Assembly: GCF_001641265.1 (NCBI RefSeq)
Contig: NW_020167586.1
Span: 1 to 16,356 of the forward strand
Direction: 5' to 3'
Origin: Pseudogymnoascus destructans
Lineage: Eukaryota > Ascomycota > Leotiomycetes > Thelebolales > Thelebolaceae
Length of the DNA: 16,356 bases
The position numbers were made by a program, and so were the translations under genes. This document shows, one piece after another, positions 1-7,994 of this stretch; within the stretch, counting starts at the first letter, position 1, and every line of letters starts with the position of its first letter. Below the pieces are notes generated by a model. That model searched no databases. It was not told the origin of the DNA and saw only the letters and a list, made by a program, of their open reading frames with translations.

Positions 1-364
1 ATGTATGTCTCTGCGCAACCGCCGTTGAGCCAGATAGATTGTTTTCGTTCGTTGCAACAACTGGTGAACCAGAGCCAAGCATCGAAGCTTCATCATTCAA
101 CAAGGCATTCGTGAGGGCGCTGAACTTCATCGGCACAGGCAAGTCGTCATCCGAACTATCATGGTCTGAATACCGGCGCGTCTTAGAAGTCGTTGGTAGT
201 TCTGCTGCCGGATTCCCATTCGCCGTAACAGCAGCAGCCTCTCTCCGCACAAAAGTCGGTCTCGCAAGAGGAACTTGTCGCAAGGCCTGTCTCGACGAAG
301 GTCGGCGCATCGGCTGATTGCCGAAGTGGCTTGAGCCCAGGGGTGTTGGGGACGCGGTTGCCAT
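1..364 (-). CDS. N-terminal 121 codons of an unidentified protein, possibly Mps1-like kinase
   Basis: An uninterrupted minus-strand frame runs from ATG at 364-362 to the left edge (121 codons plus one base), so the gene is truncated by the window. The start opens M-A-T-A-S-P-T-P-L-G; the stretch is Ser/Pro/Arg-rich with an acidic SDHDSSDDDLPVP patch near residues 67-78 followed by MKFSALTNALLNDEAS at about 79-94. The frame is clean and codon use is coding-like, and the opposite-strand frames look like shadows. From memory, fungal Mps1-type spindle-checkpoint kinases have an N-terminus with a similar basic start and a PMKFSALT-ALLND-like motif, but the kinase domain lies outside the window, so this name is a guess. 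Another protein with a disordered N-terminus is possible. It lies downstream of CSN4 on the same strand. Confidence 0.6.
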   Translation of the reverse strand, partial: MATASPTPLGSSHFGNQPMRRPSSRQALRQVPLARPTFVRREAAAVTANGNPAAELPTTSKTRRYSDHDSSDDDLPVPMKFSALTNALLNDEASMLGSGSPVVATNENNLSGSTAVAQRHT

Positions 365-866
365 GTCGGGCGGGCTTTCGCGTCGTCGTTGGGGCGGGTA
401 TAGAGCTATATGGTAGATTCAATGCTGGGTTACGGCGTGTGAGCTCTCCTCTTCATGGCCGAAAGGGTTTGTCGCTATTTGGGTTAATGGAATTATAGGT
501 TTGGGAGGGAGGACAAAATTATCGCGTGGAATTCGAGGTCCGCGACGGGGTGGTCGGGGGAGGTGATTGGCCAAGTTGATACAGGGACTATTCTCCACTG
601 TAAATACGATGACCGGGCAACGGACTCGTATCACGTGATATATAGATATAGAGTGGGGAGATACTACAACAGCGCGTTTCCAAACTTCATGATTGCTTTC
701 GCTCATATTTTGGTGAAGCCACAGTCTTCATGAAAATGTTGATTCCTGTGGATAAATGCCATGTTTTCAGTCCCCCAGACGCCGTCATCCAGTCTCGTAA
801 TGCACCCGCTCAAACTCCCAGTAACTCTAATGCTACCGTCCTTCCATCATAAAGCCTCCGCGCTCC
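365..866 (-). promoter_or_regulatory. Intergenic region between CSN4 stop and the partial gene start
   Basis: About 500 bp without a convincing gene. It should hold the CSN4 3' end and the promoter and leader of the partial gene at 1-364. Two fungal promoter-type motifs are visible: a CCAAT box read on the minus strand at 570-566, about 200 bp upstream of the ATG, and a CACGTG palindrome at 629-640. An open frame at 419-706 on the minus strand has no recognisable features and is not called as a gene. Confidence 0.45.
629..640. promoter_or_regulatory. E-box palindrome TATCACGTGATA
   Basis: A perfect 12 bp palindrome containing TCACGTGA, the classic site of fungal bHLH factors of the Cbf1/CPF1 type. 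It lies about 265 bp upstream of the partial gene's ATG. The match is seen in the sequence; binding is inferred. Confidence 0.4.
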
Positions 867-2115
867 TCATACCACCAGACTCTTCACAACAAACTCCTGC
901 ACCACAGTTAGCTCATCAGTATTTCCACGGGAGCAAATCTCGCATACCGGATGCTTCGCCTGCAACTGTCCCATAATCCCCTCCACCCCCTCCGCCAACC
1001 CCTCCACATTAAAATCCCACTGCCTCAGCACCCCCCTCCCCCCTCCCGCGCCCCCTCAAACCAAATAACCTCCTCAATCTGATCAATCCTCCCCCCAATC
1101 TCCCCTGCTCAATCATCTTCGCCGTCATCTCCTCCGCCTTCTCCCCCCCCAATCCCCAGCAGCTCTCCCAGCGGCCCAAACCCAATATTCGCATACAGCC
1201 TACTGGCCGCCAAAAGATTATGCTCAAACATCGCCCTATCCAGCACCGTCAACCCATCACTCATCCGCGCAAGTTGGTGCTCCTGCAGCCCCTCCGCGAA
1301 CTTCGCGATCTCGCCCGGCGCAATCACACGCTGCAGGTGCATGTTCTCCAAGATCGCAAACTCCTCCAACTGCGGCGCGCGCTCGTCGCTGTAGAGACGA
1401 TTTAGGGCGCGCGAGCGGGCGGGGCCGGCGGGGGCGAGGACGGCGCATTTTAGTGCCATGGAGAGGGTGTGGAGTTGCTCGTCTTCGCCGATGGAGGGTC
1501 GTGGCTGATGTCTTCGTAGCCTTTTGCTGCGGCGAGGAAGTCGCGGCGGGAGTCTTGGATGCGGGCTTGGGAGACTTGGAAGTGGATGAGCGAGGTTGGG
1601 TTGGTGACTTCGTGCATGATGTTTTTGAATTTGTTGAGGTAGGTTTCGGCGGAGGTGGGGTCGTCGCATTCGAGGTGCAGACGCACGATGCGGATTAGCG
1701 TCGCTGCTTTGTCTTCCGAGCTGATCTTGCGCTGCGAGGAGTTGAGCGGGATAGCGGCGAGCATCTGGGCAGCGGAGTGGAAGTCATCGAGTGCTTCGTA
1801 GGTGTTTGCGAGGATCATGCGGAGCTCCGCGATCTGCTCTTCTTGGGAGGCTTGGTACTGTTCGATTTTGCCGAGCAGGGTGGTGCATATTTCGATTCGG
1901 TCGTTGAGGGCGAAGTCGGGGGTTTGCACGAGGAGGATGAGGCGCTGGCTGAGCTCGCGGATGGCTATGCTGCCGATGTTGGAGGTGAAGAGTTTGGTGA
2001 TGATGGTGTCGACGGCTGAGGGGTCTGTTGGGCGGACATGTTTGGCGGAGTCTTCTTGCTGGTGGAGGAGCGTGTTGACCTCTTTTTCGACTTGGGAGGA
2101 GCTGGCGGATGCCAT
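867..2115 (-). CDS. csn4: COP9 signalosome subunit 4 (left copy, frame-broken)
   Basis: CSN4 is a PCI-domain scaffold subunit of the COP9 signalosome, the complex that removes Nedd8 from cullins and so controls SCF and other cullin-RING ligases. The ATG at 2115 gives MASASSSQVEKEVNTLL, an N-terminal helical-repeat region (about residues 1-200), then a PCI domain with the diagnostic LDRAMFEHNLLAASRLY, AEEMTAKMIEQGR and IDQIEEVIWFE segments, closely resembling CSN4 of animals. The best stop is TGA at 867-869. The frame breaks four times, each in or near a run of one base: a base missing at about 1496-1498, one extra in the C8 run 1143-1150, one missing in the C6 run 1091-1096, and one missing near 1030-1050. 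Allowing for these gives 1251 nt, about 416 residues, a normal CSN4 length. The right arm has four Cs at the first site, which supports sequencing error. No intron is needed. Confidence 0.92.
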
Positions 2116-2679
2116 GGTCACAATACTGTCTGGATCAGGTTATTTCGAGGCCCAGAGCGTTGTGGTTGTGAAGATAGCTTCCGGGATCCGTTGCGTGTAA
2201 GGCGTGAGGCTACCATGGATGGGGCTTGACAAGTGAGCACCCACATCAGCCCCCCATTCGGCAGTTGTCAGCCTTGCCTCCCTGAGCTGAGCTTTTGAAA
2301 AGGATCGCCACAAACTACACATGGAAATGAGCTTCTCGCATGGCTGTAAATATCATATTAGAGAGCAACTAGGTATCCTCAATTACTAATAAAACTGCCG
2401 AACCTCTCATAGGCATACACATGTCACATTTATAACTCTTCAGTCGTCTGCTTCAAAAATGCTGCCCACGGGGCGCGTTGGATTATAGCTAATTACTAAA
2501 TAATATGATCTCTCGCTCTCCTAATCCAGAGAGCTCAATGTTAGTTGAGGATTGTCCAACCATTTCGCCAGTCCCCCCCTTCTATGTATAAACACCCGCT
2601 AAATCAAACCCAACCCAATTCCCTGTCGTGGCCAAAAAACCTGACCGAGAACCACAAATTCTCGCCGAAAAGCTAATGC
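2116..2679 (-). other. Intergenic region, F-box 3' end to CSN4 5' end (left)
   Basis: About 560 bp between the stop of the upstream F-box gene and the CSN4 ATG, both on the minus strand. It should hold the F-box 3' UTR and the CSN4 promoter. I see no gene, RNA or clear repeat. It is mirrored at 14875-15436 with only small indels. Confidence 0.6.
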
Positions 2680-4118
2680 TCAGCCACGAGTCAAATAGGT
2701 CCTCCTCGGATCCGGGCTCCGCCGGGTCGTCTTCTCCATATCCCTAATAACCTTCACAACCTGCTCTCTCGTTCCCTTAATCGCCCAAGGCTTCGAGCGC
2801 GCCATGCCCGAGTGCTCGAAGTCGACGTACTTGAGGCTCGGGTGCGCGCCATCGACCAGCTCCTGGATCATCAGCGTGCTCAGGAAGACGCCGTTGTTGG
2901 CGATGACGGTCTCGAGGTGCTTCAGCTTGCGCAGCTGGTCGATGATGTAGATGTTGTAGATGGGACGGAGCTCTTGGGAGTTCCAGGACCAGGATTTGGG
3001 AGGTCGGAGACGTAGATGGTGTCTGTCCAGGCGGAGGGGGGGGAGTTGTCGTCGACGATGAGGAAGTCCTCGGCGAGTTGGATGCGGGAGATGTTGATGG
3101 TGCTGTAGATGTTAGTCTCTTGCTCGAGTTTGTTCTCTGGATGGTGTCGACTTACTTGAGGTACTGGCATGATTGAATGGCGTGGCATAATCCACCGAGT
3201 GGGATATCACGAGAGAGTGCCCAGGCCTCGAGGAAGGGGTTCGGCTGTGGATGTTTCCTGTGTGTCATCCGCCTCCTCGTCGGCCTACTCTCCGGCACAT
3301 GCAGCCTCGATCTTCCCTGATAAAGATCATGGTTCCTAAACTTCCACTCCCTCCACCCCGCCTCCGGCTGTCTCTCAAACTGCGCAACCTGCGCAAACCC
3401 GCTGGCATCCAGCACCCTCACCCTATCACCATAGTGTTTCTGGTGGCTGACCGTATACGCGAACTGCGCAAAGCGGTAGGTCGATGCGAACAGAGGGGTG
3501 TGGTACATCAAGTTCGCCGCAGCCTCCGTCAAAGCCGAGTGCACCAGCATGACATCGCGCAGCTCCTTCTGCTCAAAGTCCTTGAATATAACACCCAAGA
3601 CCTCGGTCGGGAGGCTAAGCAGCGTCGGCTTCGGTCCCTGCATCCTCCTCCGCGAGCGGACGGACGACGCAACTGACCTCACCGACGTCGAAGACGGCCT
3701 GCGCTTCTGCCTAACAACCACGTTGACGCCCTCTACCCGAGCACGCCGAGCTGACATGTTCATCTCCGGCGTTATGAGGGATCTGATGTTCTGTCTCTTT
3801 CCCAGCGCTCCTCCATCTCCGCCTAAGCCGCCCATGGGCGGACCGACGAGGCCGCGCGGTCGTGCGGGCCCGTTGCCGTCGACCTGTGCGAGAACGGAGG
3901 CATGGGCGCGGAACTTGAGGTTTATGGACGAGGCTCCGTAGGGCGACGAGGCTGAGAAGACATGGCGCGGCCCGAAGGCGAGAGCGTTGGAACGCTGCGA
4001 TACCTGGAACGAGTCGTAATCTCTTCGGCCCCTGGCAATCAAAAATGTCAATATTCGAATCCTGTTTTGAATATTTGTGGAGGAAGGGGGTGAAGTGTTG
4101 GGGAGGGGGGACGAACAT
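2680..4118 (-). CDS. F-box protein (left copy, one intron, frame-broken)
   Basis: Likely substrate receptor of an SCF-type cullin-RING ubiquitin ligase, binding Skp1 through its F-box. Exon 1 is 4118-3156, the intron 3155-3103, exon 2 3102-2680. A basic, Ser/Arg-rich N-terminal region precedes the F-box at about residues 163-210: LLSLPTEVLGVIF, then a hydrophobic helix with LRDVMLVHSAL and the NLMYHTPLF close. The rest resembles a solenoid; exon 2 contains IIDQLRKLKHLETVIANNG. Target unknown. The frame breaks twice: one extra C in the C6 run at 4105-4110 and one C missing near 2998-3000. Corrected exons are 962 and 424 nt, the same as from the right copy, giving about 461 residues. The ATG at 4118 is the first in frame with the conserved part, but the N-terminus is uncertain. 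An internal Met just before the F-box is an alternative. Confidence 0.82.
3103..3155 (-). other. 53 nt spliceosomal intron of the F-box gene (left)
   Basis: On the minus strand it begins GTAAGT and ends CTACAG, with a CTAAC branch site 13 nt before the 3' end, typical of ascomycete introns. Phase 2. Removing it joins the F-box exon to the downstream frame ending at TGA 2682-2680. The identical intron is in the right arm. Confidence 0.85.
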
Positions 4119-4340
4119 TTGAGGATTGAGAATGAGGGATCGACGCGAGTTGGTGGTGATATGATGATGCTAGTCTTTCCCGTTGTGGAATCGTCAGGGC
4201 AATCGGGATTGGGACTATGTATGGTAAGAACGACCCAAGGTCACGAGCACACACAGGACAGTTCAAAGGCTGGATGTCAAGAGTTTGTAACAACAGTTTT
4301 CACTATTTGGGACAGACTCCTTTTAAGTAGCGATGAGAGA
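4119..4340 (-). promoter_or_regulatory. Upstream region of the F-box gene (left)
   Basis: About 220 bp between the F-box ATG and the pentamer repeat array. On the minus strand it contains an A/T-rich TACTTAAAAGG stretch near 4317-4328 that could act as a TATA-like element. Open frames here in the right arm are extensions upstream of the probable start, not separate genes. Confidence 0.35.
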
Positions 4341-4467
4341 TGTGAAGTGAAGTGAAGTGATGTGAAGTGATGTGAAGTGAAGTGAAGTGATGTGAAGTGA
4401 AGTGAAGTGATGTGATGTGATGTGATGTGCGGTGAAGTGATGTGCTGTGATGTGATGTGATGTGATA
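4341..4467 (+). repeat. GTGAA/GTGAT pentamer microsatellite (left)
   Basis: About 127 bp made of 5-base steps alternating TGTGA and AGTGA, so the array also has 10 and 15 bp periods. It sits directly upstream of the F-box promoter region and is mirrored at 13095-13220 with slightly different composition. Confidence 0.9.
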
Positions 4468-4856
4468 TAGGTCTACTTTCTATGTTCTAGCAGTGAAGCT
4501 GCGAGGGGAGAAAGGATGGTGCAGACGGGGTTATTATAGGAGCAGAGAAGCAGAGAGACAAAAAGGTGGTGTATGCCGTATGGTACATACGGGGGTATGT
4601 ATTCATACGTACACCATACAGGAGTGTAGAGTTATTGCGAGTATATGAATACATAGTACCATATATATGTGATGCACCCATACACGCACCATCACGAGTG
4701 CCCAGACTCGTTAAATGATGCTATGGATGTTGTATGGATTCTCTATGGTGGAAATCTCACCGCAACTCCACCCACTGGATTGCTTTTGGAAGGGGCTGTG
4801 CTACACGCCTCCTCGTAATAACGCGCCAAGCAGCGAGTGAGTCAACCGCCGATAAA
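4468..4856. other. Gene-free spacer with an imperfect inverted repeat (left)
   Basis: No convincing gene. An imperfect inverted repeat at 4578-4619 pairs GTATGGTACATAC with GTACACCATAC around a G-rich loop. The stretch is full of TATG/CATA steps and is mirrored at 12705-13094. Confidence 0.5.
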
Positions 4857-4978
4857 TGGCGGATACACCGTTACAAAGAGGAGAAGGGGGAAGTAGTGTT
4901 GGCTGTACGTTGCCTTGTGGCGGATACACGTTACAAAGAGGAGAAGGGGGAAGTAGTGTTGGCTGGTACGTTGCCTTG
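4857..4978 (+). repeat. Two-copy 61 bp tandem duplication (left)
   Basis: Copies at 4857-4917 and 4918-4978, each starting TGGCGGATACAC and ending ACGTTGCCTTG, with a GAGGAGAAGGGGGAAG purine run inside. They differ only by single-base indels. Mirrored at 12583-12704. Confidence 0.92.
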
Positions 4979-5046
4979 TCGCGTGACACAATAATGAACA
5001 CACAACATCGCATAATAAATGTGTGTGGGATCCAGGCCCTGGTACA

Positions 5047-5075
5047 GATATGATGAACTGATAGTTCATCATATC
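5047..5075. repeat. Perfect 13 bp hairpin with 3 nt loop (left)
   Basis: GATATGATGAACT, loop GAT, AGTTCATCATATC. Its right arm runs straight into the 13 bp tandem array and shares the CATCATATC core with the array unit. Mirrored perfectly at 12486-12514. Confidence 0.88.
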
Positions 5076-5150
5076 AGTCCATCATATCAGTCCATCATAT
5101 CAGTCCATCATATCAGTCCATCATATCAGTCCATCATATCAGTCCATCAT
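5067..5150 (+). repeat. 13 bp tandem array CATCATATCAGTC, about 6.5 copies (left)
   Basis: Exact head-to-tail copies without spacers, so a minisatellite and not a CRISPR array. It follows the 5047-5075 hairpin. Mirrored at about 12410-12498. Confidence 0.93.
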
Positions 5151-5205
5151 GAAAAGTGACGGTATGTCAATATCTCATCGAACAGCAGGGTTACTGCATG
5201 CCACC

Positions 5206-5460
5206 TTACTATCCCATCTTACTATCCCATCTTACTATCCCATCTTACTATCCCATCTTACTATCCCATCTTACTATCCATCTTACTGCCCCATCCTACT
5301 GCATCCCATACTGCATCCCATACTGCCCATCCTACTGCATCCCATACTGCATCCCATACTGCATCCCATCCTGCATCCCATCTGCATCCCATCCATCTCT
5401 TACTTCCCATCTCTTACTCCATCCCATCTCACCTCCTTTCCTCCTTTCCTCACCCATCGT
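5206..5460 (+). repeat. Pyrimidine-rich minisatellite cluster (left)
   Basis: Six units of TTACTATCCCATC at 5206-5283, then CTGCATCCCATA-type units to about 5400, then looser C/T-rich sequence (CTCCTTTC, CTTCCCATCTC). Open frames through it encode only repetitive Tyr/Pro/Leu/Ile strings and are not genes. Copy number and order differ from the mirrored array at about 12100-12355. Confidence 0.88.
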
Positions 5461-5879
5461 CCCCGCAATGTCTCAACCCCCTTCTTCATCTGGTCTTTAC
5501 TCCTCCATAGTACCCACCACCCATTTCCCTGGGAGACTCAGGGGACGCAAAGCACCCACACGCTGACAAGATGCCCTACGCTTGCAAGGTCCTTCGGCTG
5601 TCGCCTCCGCTGTGGCGCTCTCTACTGCGGACTATAACATTAACAATTTCCGAACAAACTCGTGGGACCTTTGAAAAAAACTAGGATTATTTTTCCAGAC
5701 CTTGCCAAGTACACGGGTGAGCTGACCCTCAGGCGTTGGCTCAGCTGATCTGGGAAATGCTCCACTTTTATGACTAAACCCTGCCACGTTGGCCAGCTAA
5801 GCTCGCGTAGCAACACATGATATGGTCAGGTAGGGCGACAAACGGAAAACGGTTTTATAGCCCCCCCACTCACAAAACT
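5461..5879. other. Unannotated transition from the repeat cluster to the AT-rich centre (left)
   Basis: About 420 bp of moderate GC with no recognisable gene or transposon ends. Frames across it are short and lack family features. It ends in a C7 run at about 5862-5868, after which the sequence turns AT-rich. Mirrored at about 11680-12099. Confidence 0.5.
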
Positions 5880-5909
5880 TATGAACATAACCCCCGTATA
5901 TACTTAAGC

Positions 5910-5930
5910 TAATGCATTACTAATGCATTA
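5910..5930. repeat. Paired TAATGCATTA palindromes (left, first pair)
   Basis: Two copies of the 10 bp palindrome at 5910-5919 and 5921-5930, one base apart. A second pair with the same spacing lies at 6133-6153. Mirrored at 11619-11639. Confidence 0.8.
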
Positions 5931-6132
5931 AGATCGAAACAACCACAGTTATTTCAAGCGATGTTTTAGTAACAAAGCAACCCGGGTAATGAAGGTAAAC
6001 TATACAACAGATTTACCAGAATACCCCGAAACATCTGAAAATGGGGTCGCCTATATCATCAATACTTCGTTAATGACACCAGAAACAGTGTATGCTATGT
6101 GTAATAATGTGTGTTCATTGTTAATGTGTTAT

Positions 6133-6153
6133 TAATGCATTATTAATGCATTA
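6133..6153. repeat. Paired TAATGCATTA palindromes (left, second pair)
   Basis: Copies at 6133-6142 and 6144-6153, one base apart as in the first pair about 220 bp away. Mirrored at 11398-11418. Confidence 0.8.
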
Positions 6154-6896
6154 TAGGTCTAATATTGCCATAAACAACTTCAGCCACTAAAGCCAACCCA
6201 TTGTAGCACCCTTAACAATGCTTATTGTAAAAGGATGACTTATATTTGCATAGGTATAAAACATTGTGAATATCTTCATCTACAGTTACAGGAAATGCAC
6301 CATATAAGGCTATATGACGACAATTGGAAAAAGATTATTCAGCTCTAGCAAGAAAATATCACTAAGTCTATTCAAAAACAAGCAAATAGCTATGAATACA
6401 TTGTTAATGTATAGTAAAGTATTAACAACATTTAGTTTCATTCTTTCTATCCTCCACCTGTTTATAAGCAGGATAGCATGTTAGAACCAAGAAGGTTCAT
6501 GTAGCCTTTAACTTGTCACCTTAGAAAATGTAAGTAAAGCCCTAAATTTTATACGAATACATTGTTAATATATTAGATGATTTAAACATGCACTAATATT
6601 CTATTTAGTGTCAGCACTCTATACTAGCAAACTATCACTTCTTCTAACCTATTCCTATGCTATTACTATGTGAAAAGACTTGGGAATATCTAAGGTGAAT
6701 ATGTAGAAATGAGAGATGAAAACCTCTAAGTCCTTCTATTAATTAGGCGACTACCTAGCAACCCTATACAGTATCTATTTAAGGCTTCTGGCCTAAAGAC
6801 CTCCATCCTTCCTTATGTAAGGGTGTAATAGGATAGCATGCTAAGGCCTAGGTAATACCAACAATATAGTATGGCGGTAATTAGTATGGTGGAGGA

Positions 6897-6930
6897 TGTA
6901 ATGGTGGGTGCACCAGATGTGAGAATCTAG
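6897..6930 (+). repeat. 34 bp junction motif, copy 1
   Basis: Starts TGTAATGGTGGGTGCACC and ends GAGAATCTAG, with an internal GGTGCACC palindrome. Identical to 7033-7066, and the two copies bracket a 102 bp segment as direct repeats. A 35 bp variant lies at the symmetry centre of the window. Confidence 0.93.
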
Positions 6931-7032
6931 CTGTCATACTGACATTCGTTGCACTCAGTTTGCTATCAAACTCAAGAAAACTTAGAAATCTCCTCCTCAA
7001 ACCTACAAGTCACCATACATATCTTGGCTTAT
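6931..7032 (+). repeat. 102 bp repeated segment S, copy 1
   Basis: Starts CTGTCATACTGACATTCG and ends CTTGGCTTAT. It recurs inverted at about 7851-7953, forward at about 9592-9693 and inverted at 10515-10617. Inside is an AGTTTGCT...AGCAAACT hairpin in the intact copies. Here it is flanked by exact 34 bp direct repeats. Confidence 0.88.
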
Positions 7033-7066
7033 TGTAATGGTGGGTGCACCAGATGTGAGAATCTAG
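7033..7066 (+). repeat. 34 bp junction motif, copy 2
   Basis: Identical to 6897-6930. It marks the outer edge of inverted-repeat unit U1 and leads into CTAGCCACCCAAG, the same sequence that follows the central copy at 8759-8793. Confidence 0.93.
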
Positions 7067-7343
7067 CCACCCAAGGAAGGGATGAATTTACTAAGACAAC
7101 ACACTGTCTTAGAAAACAGAGCCAAAGGGTCATAGCTTAGACTATTCCACAACGCAGCAATCAGGTGTGTGATGTAGTGAAGTGGTTCAGACAAGTTGCA
7201 ACAAATGTTGAGTCTGGGAACTCAGGGGTAAGTCAGAGGTTAACACACTGACTTTTCAGAAACAAGGAGTAACAAGATGAATGCTTGGAAGCTTGGAAAA
7301 GACGTGGAAGTATGTGATAGTCGATTTACTGTATTGTCTGCTT

Positions 7344-7364
7344 GCCCTTTCTTAAGGAAAGGGC
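7344..7364. repeat. GCCCTTTC...GAAAGGGC hairpin (in U1)
   Basis: Eight G/C-capped base pairs plus a wobble around TTAAG. The same hairpin is at 8454-8474, 9071-9091 and 10181-10201, in all four units, and stays paired in each. Confidence 0.75.
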
Positions 7365-7524
7365 AATCCTATTTATGCTAAAGGAGTGTAGTTCTCTCAT
7401 TTTCCAAGACTTTCCATGATTACCAGGCTTGGTAACTGTAGTCGACGTAAGAGAATCCCATAGAACCATCTCTTAGGTTCGTAGCCTATAGGAAGTAAAA
7501 GGAGGTCCAAGGTCAGAGTACCCT

Positions 7525-7572
7525 ATAGACAAATTATGTCATAGACAAATTATGTCATAGACAAATTATGTC
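7525..7572 (+). repeat. 16 bp tandem repeat, three copies (in U1)
   Basis: Three exact copies of ATAGACAAATTATGTC. The mirrored U4 also has three (9972-10019); U2 and U3 have a single copy near 8232-8250 and 9295-9313. Confidence 0.93.
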
Positions 7573-7595
7573 ATAACTTAACCAATCTTGTGGGT

Positions 7596-7815
7596 AACTA
7601 AAGAGCGATGACATGTAATGAATCATAGAGGTTCGTAGGAGCTTTTAGAGCTATCGTTCATGCTCCTAGGCCTTTAGTTGGTAGAGATATGTCATGTGGT
7701 AGTATGAGTGATGTCATGTAATGAATCATAGAGGGTTGTAGAGATATGCTATGTGGTCATATCGGCCCAGTAACTAAGGAGCGATGACGTGTAATGAAAT
7801 CATAGATGGTTGTAG
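7596..7815 (+). repeat. Cluster of GATGACGTGTAATGAATCATAG-type elements
   Basis: A roughly 36-44 bp element occurs at 7596-7638, 7706-7741 and 7772-7815, and inverted at about 8170-8211. The core is GCGATGACGTGTAATG followed by AATCATAGAGGGTTGTAG. TGACGT and ATGAATCAT resemble bZIP (CRE/AP-1-like) sites, but no function is shown. The AGAGATATG-CATGTGGT stretch between copies is also duplicated. Confidence 0.7.
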
Positions 7816-7994
7816 CAATCGTTGAGTAGTATTGCTCTTGTGTTGGTGTGATAAGCCAAATATGTATAGTGACTTGTAGGTTTGAGGAGGAGATTTCCAA
7901 GTTTGCTCTTGAGTTTGATAGCAAACTGAGTGCAACGAATGTCAGTATGACACTTATCACACCAACAACAGAAGCAATACTACTCAACGATTGC
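7815..7994. repeat. 180 bp hairpin core of the left inner inverted repeat
   Basis: Arms of about 41 bp (7815-7855 and 7953-7994), containing exact 14 bp inverted copies GTTGGTGTGATAAG at 7842-7855 and 7953-7966, enclose the S segment, which carries an AGTTTGCT...AGCAAACT hairpin at the symmetry point. Long hydrophobic frames through it begin with TTG, not ATG, and follow from the inverted sequence; I do not call them genes. Confidence 0.85.

Larger units (their letters stand above)
5880..6896. other. AT-rich gene-free region (left)
   Basis: About 1 kb rich in A and T with stops in every frame. I found no gene, tRNA or transposon remnant. It contains paired TAATGCATTA palindromes and several related CATTGTTAAT / ATTAACA motifs. 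Mirrored at 10652-11680. Confidence 0.65.
7067..7708 (+). repeat. Inverted-repeat unit U1
   Basis: About 640 bp that pairs in reverse complement with U2 (8096-8758), with visible substitutions and indels, and almost identically with U4 (9836-10480). It has no credible gene. Landmarks shared by all four units are the CCACCCAAGG edge, CAACGCAGCAATCAGG, a GCCCTTTC/GAAAGGGC hairpin and GAGAATCCCATAGAACC. U1 and U4 carry three copies of a 16 bp tandem repeat where U2 and U3 have one. Confidence 0.88.

Noticed and set aside
3251..3941. Open frames opposite the F-box gene (also 13617-14304, minus)
   Set aside because: Antisense shadows; they are Arg/Pro-rich without family features and are broken by the same indels.
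5067..5150. Possible CRISPR array
   Set aside because: The 13 bp units are head to tail with no spacers, no Cas genes are present, and the DNA is fungal.
5080..5150. Array of GATA-factor sites in the 13 bp repeat
   Set aside because: The units read TGATAT on one strand, which does not meet the HGATAR consensus of fungal GATA factors.
5149..5637. 162-codon protein rich in Tyr, Pro, Ser and Leu (and its mirror at 11987-12400)
   Set aside because: It is a translation of the minisatellites; the reading frame changes with array copy number between arms.
7601..7640. tRNA or other classical RNA gene in the repeat units
   Set aside because: No cloverleaf, A-box/B-box pair or snRNA-like motif could be assembled from the repeated stretches.
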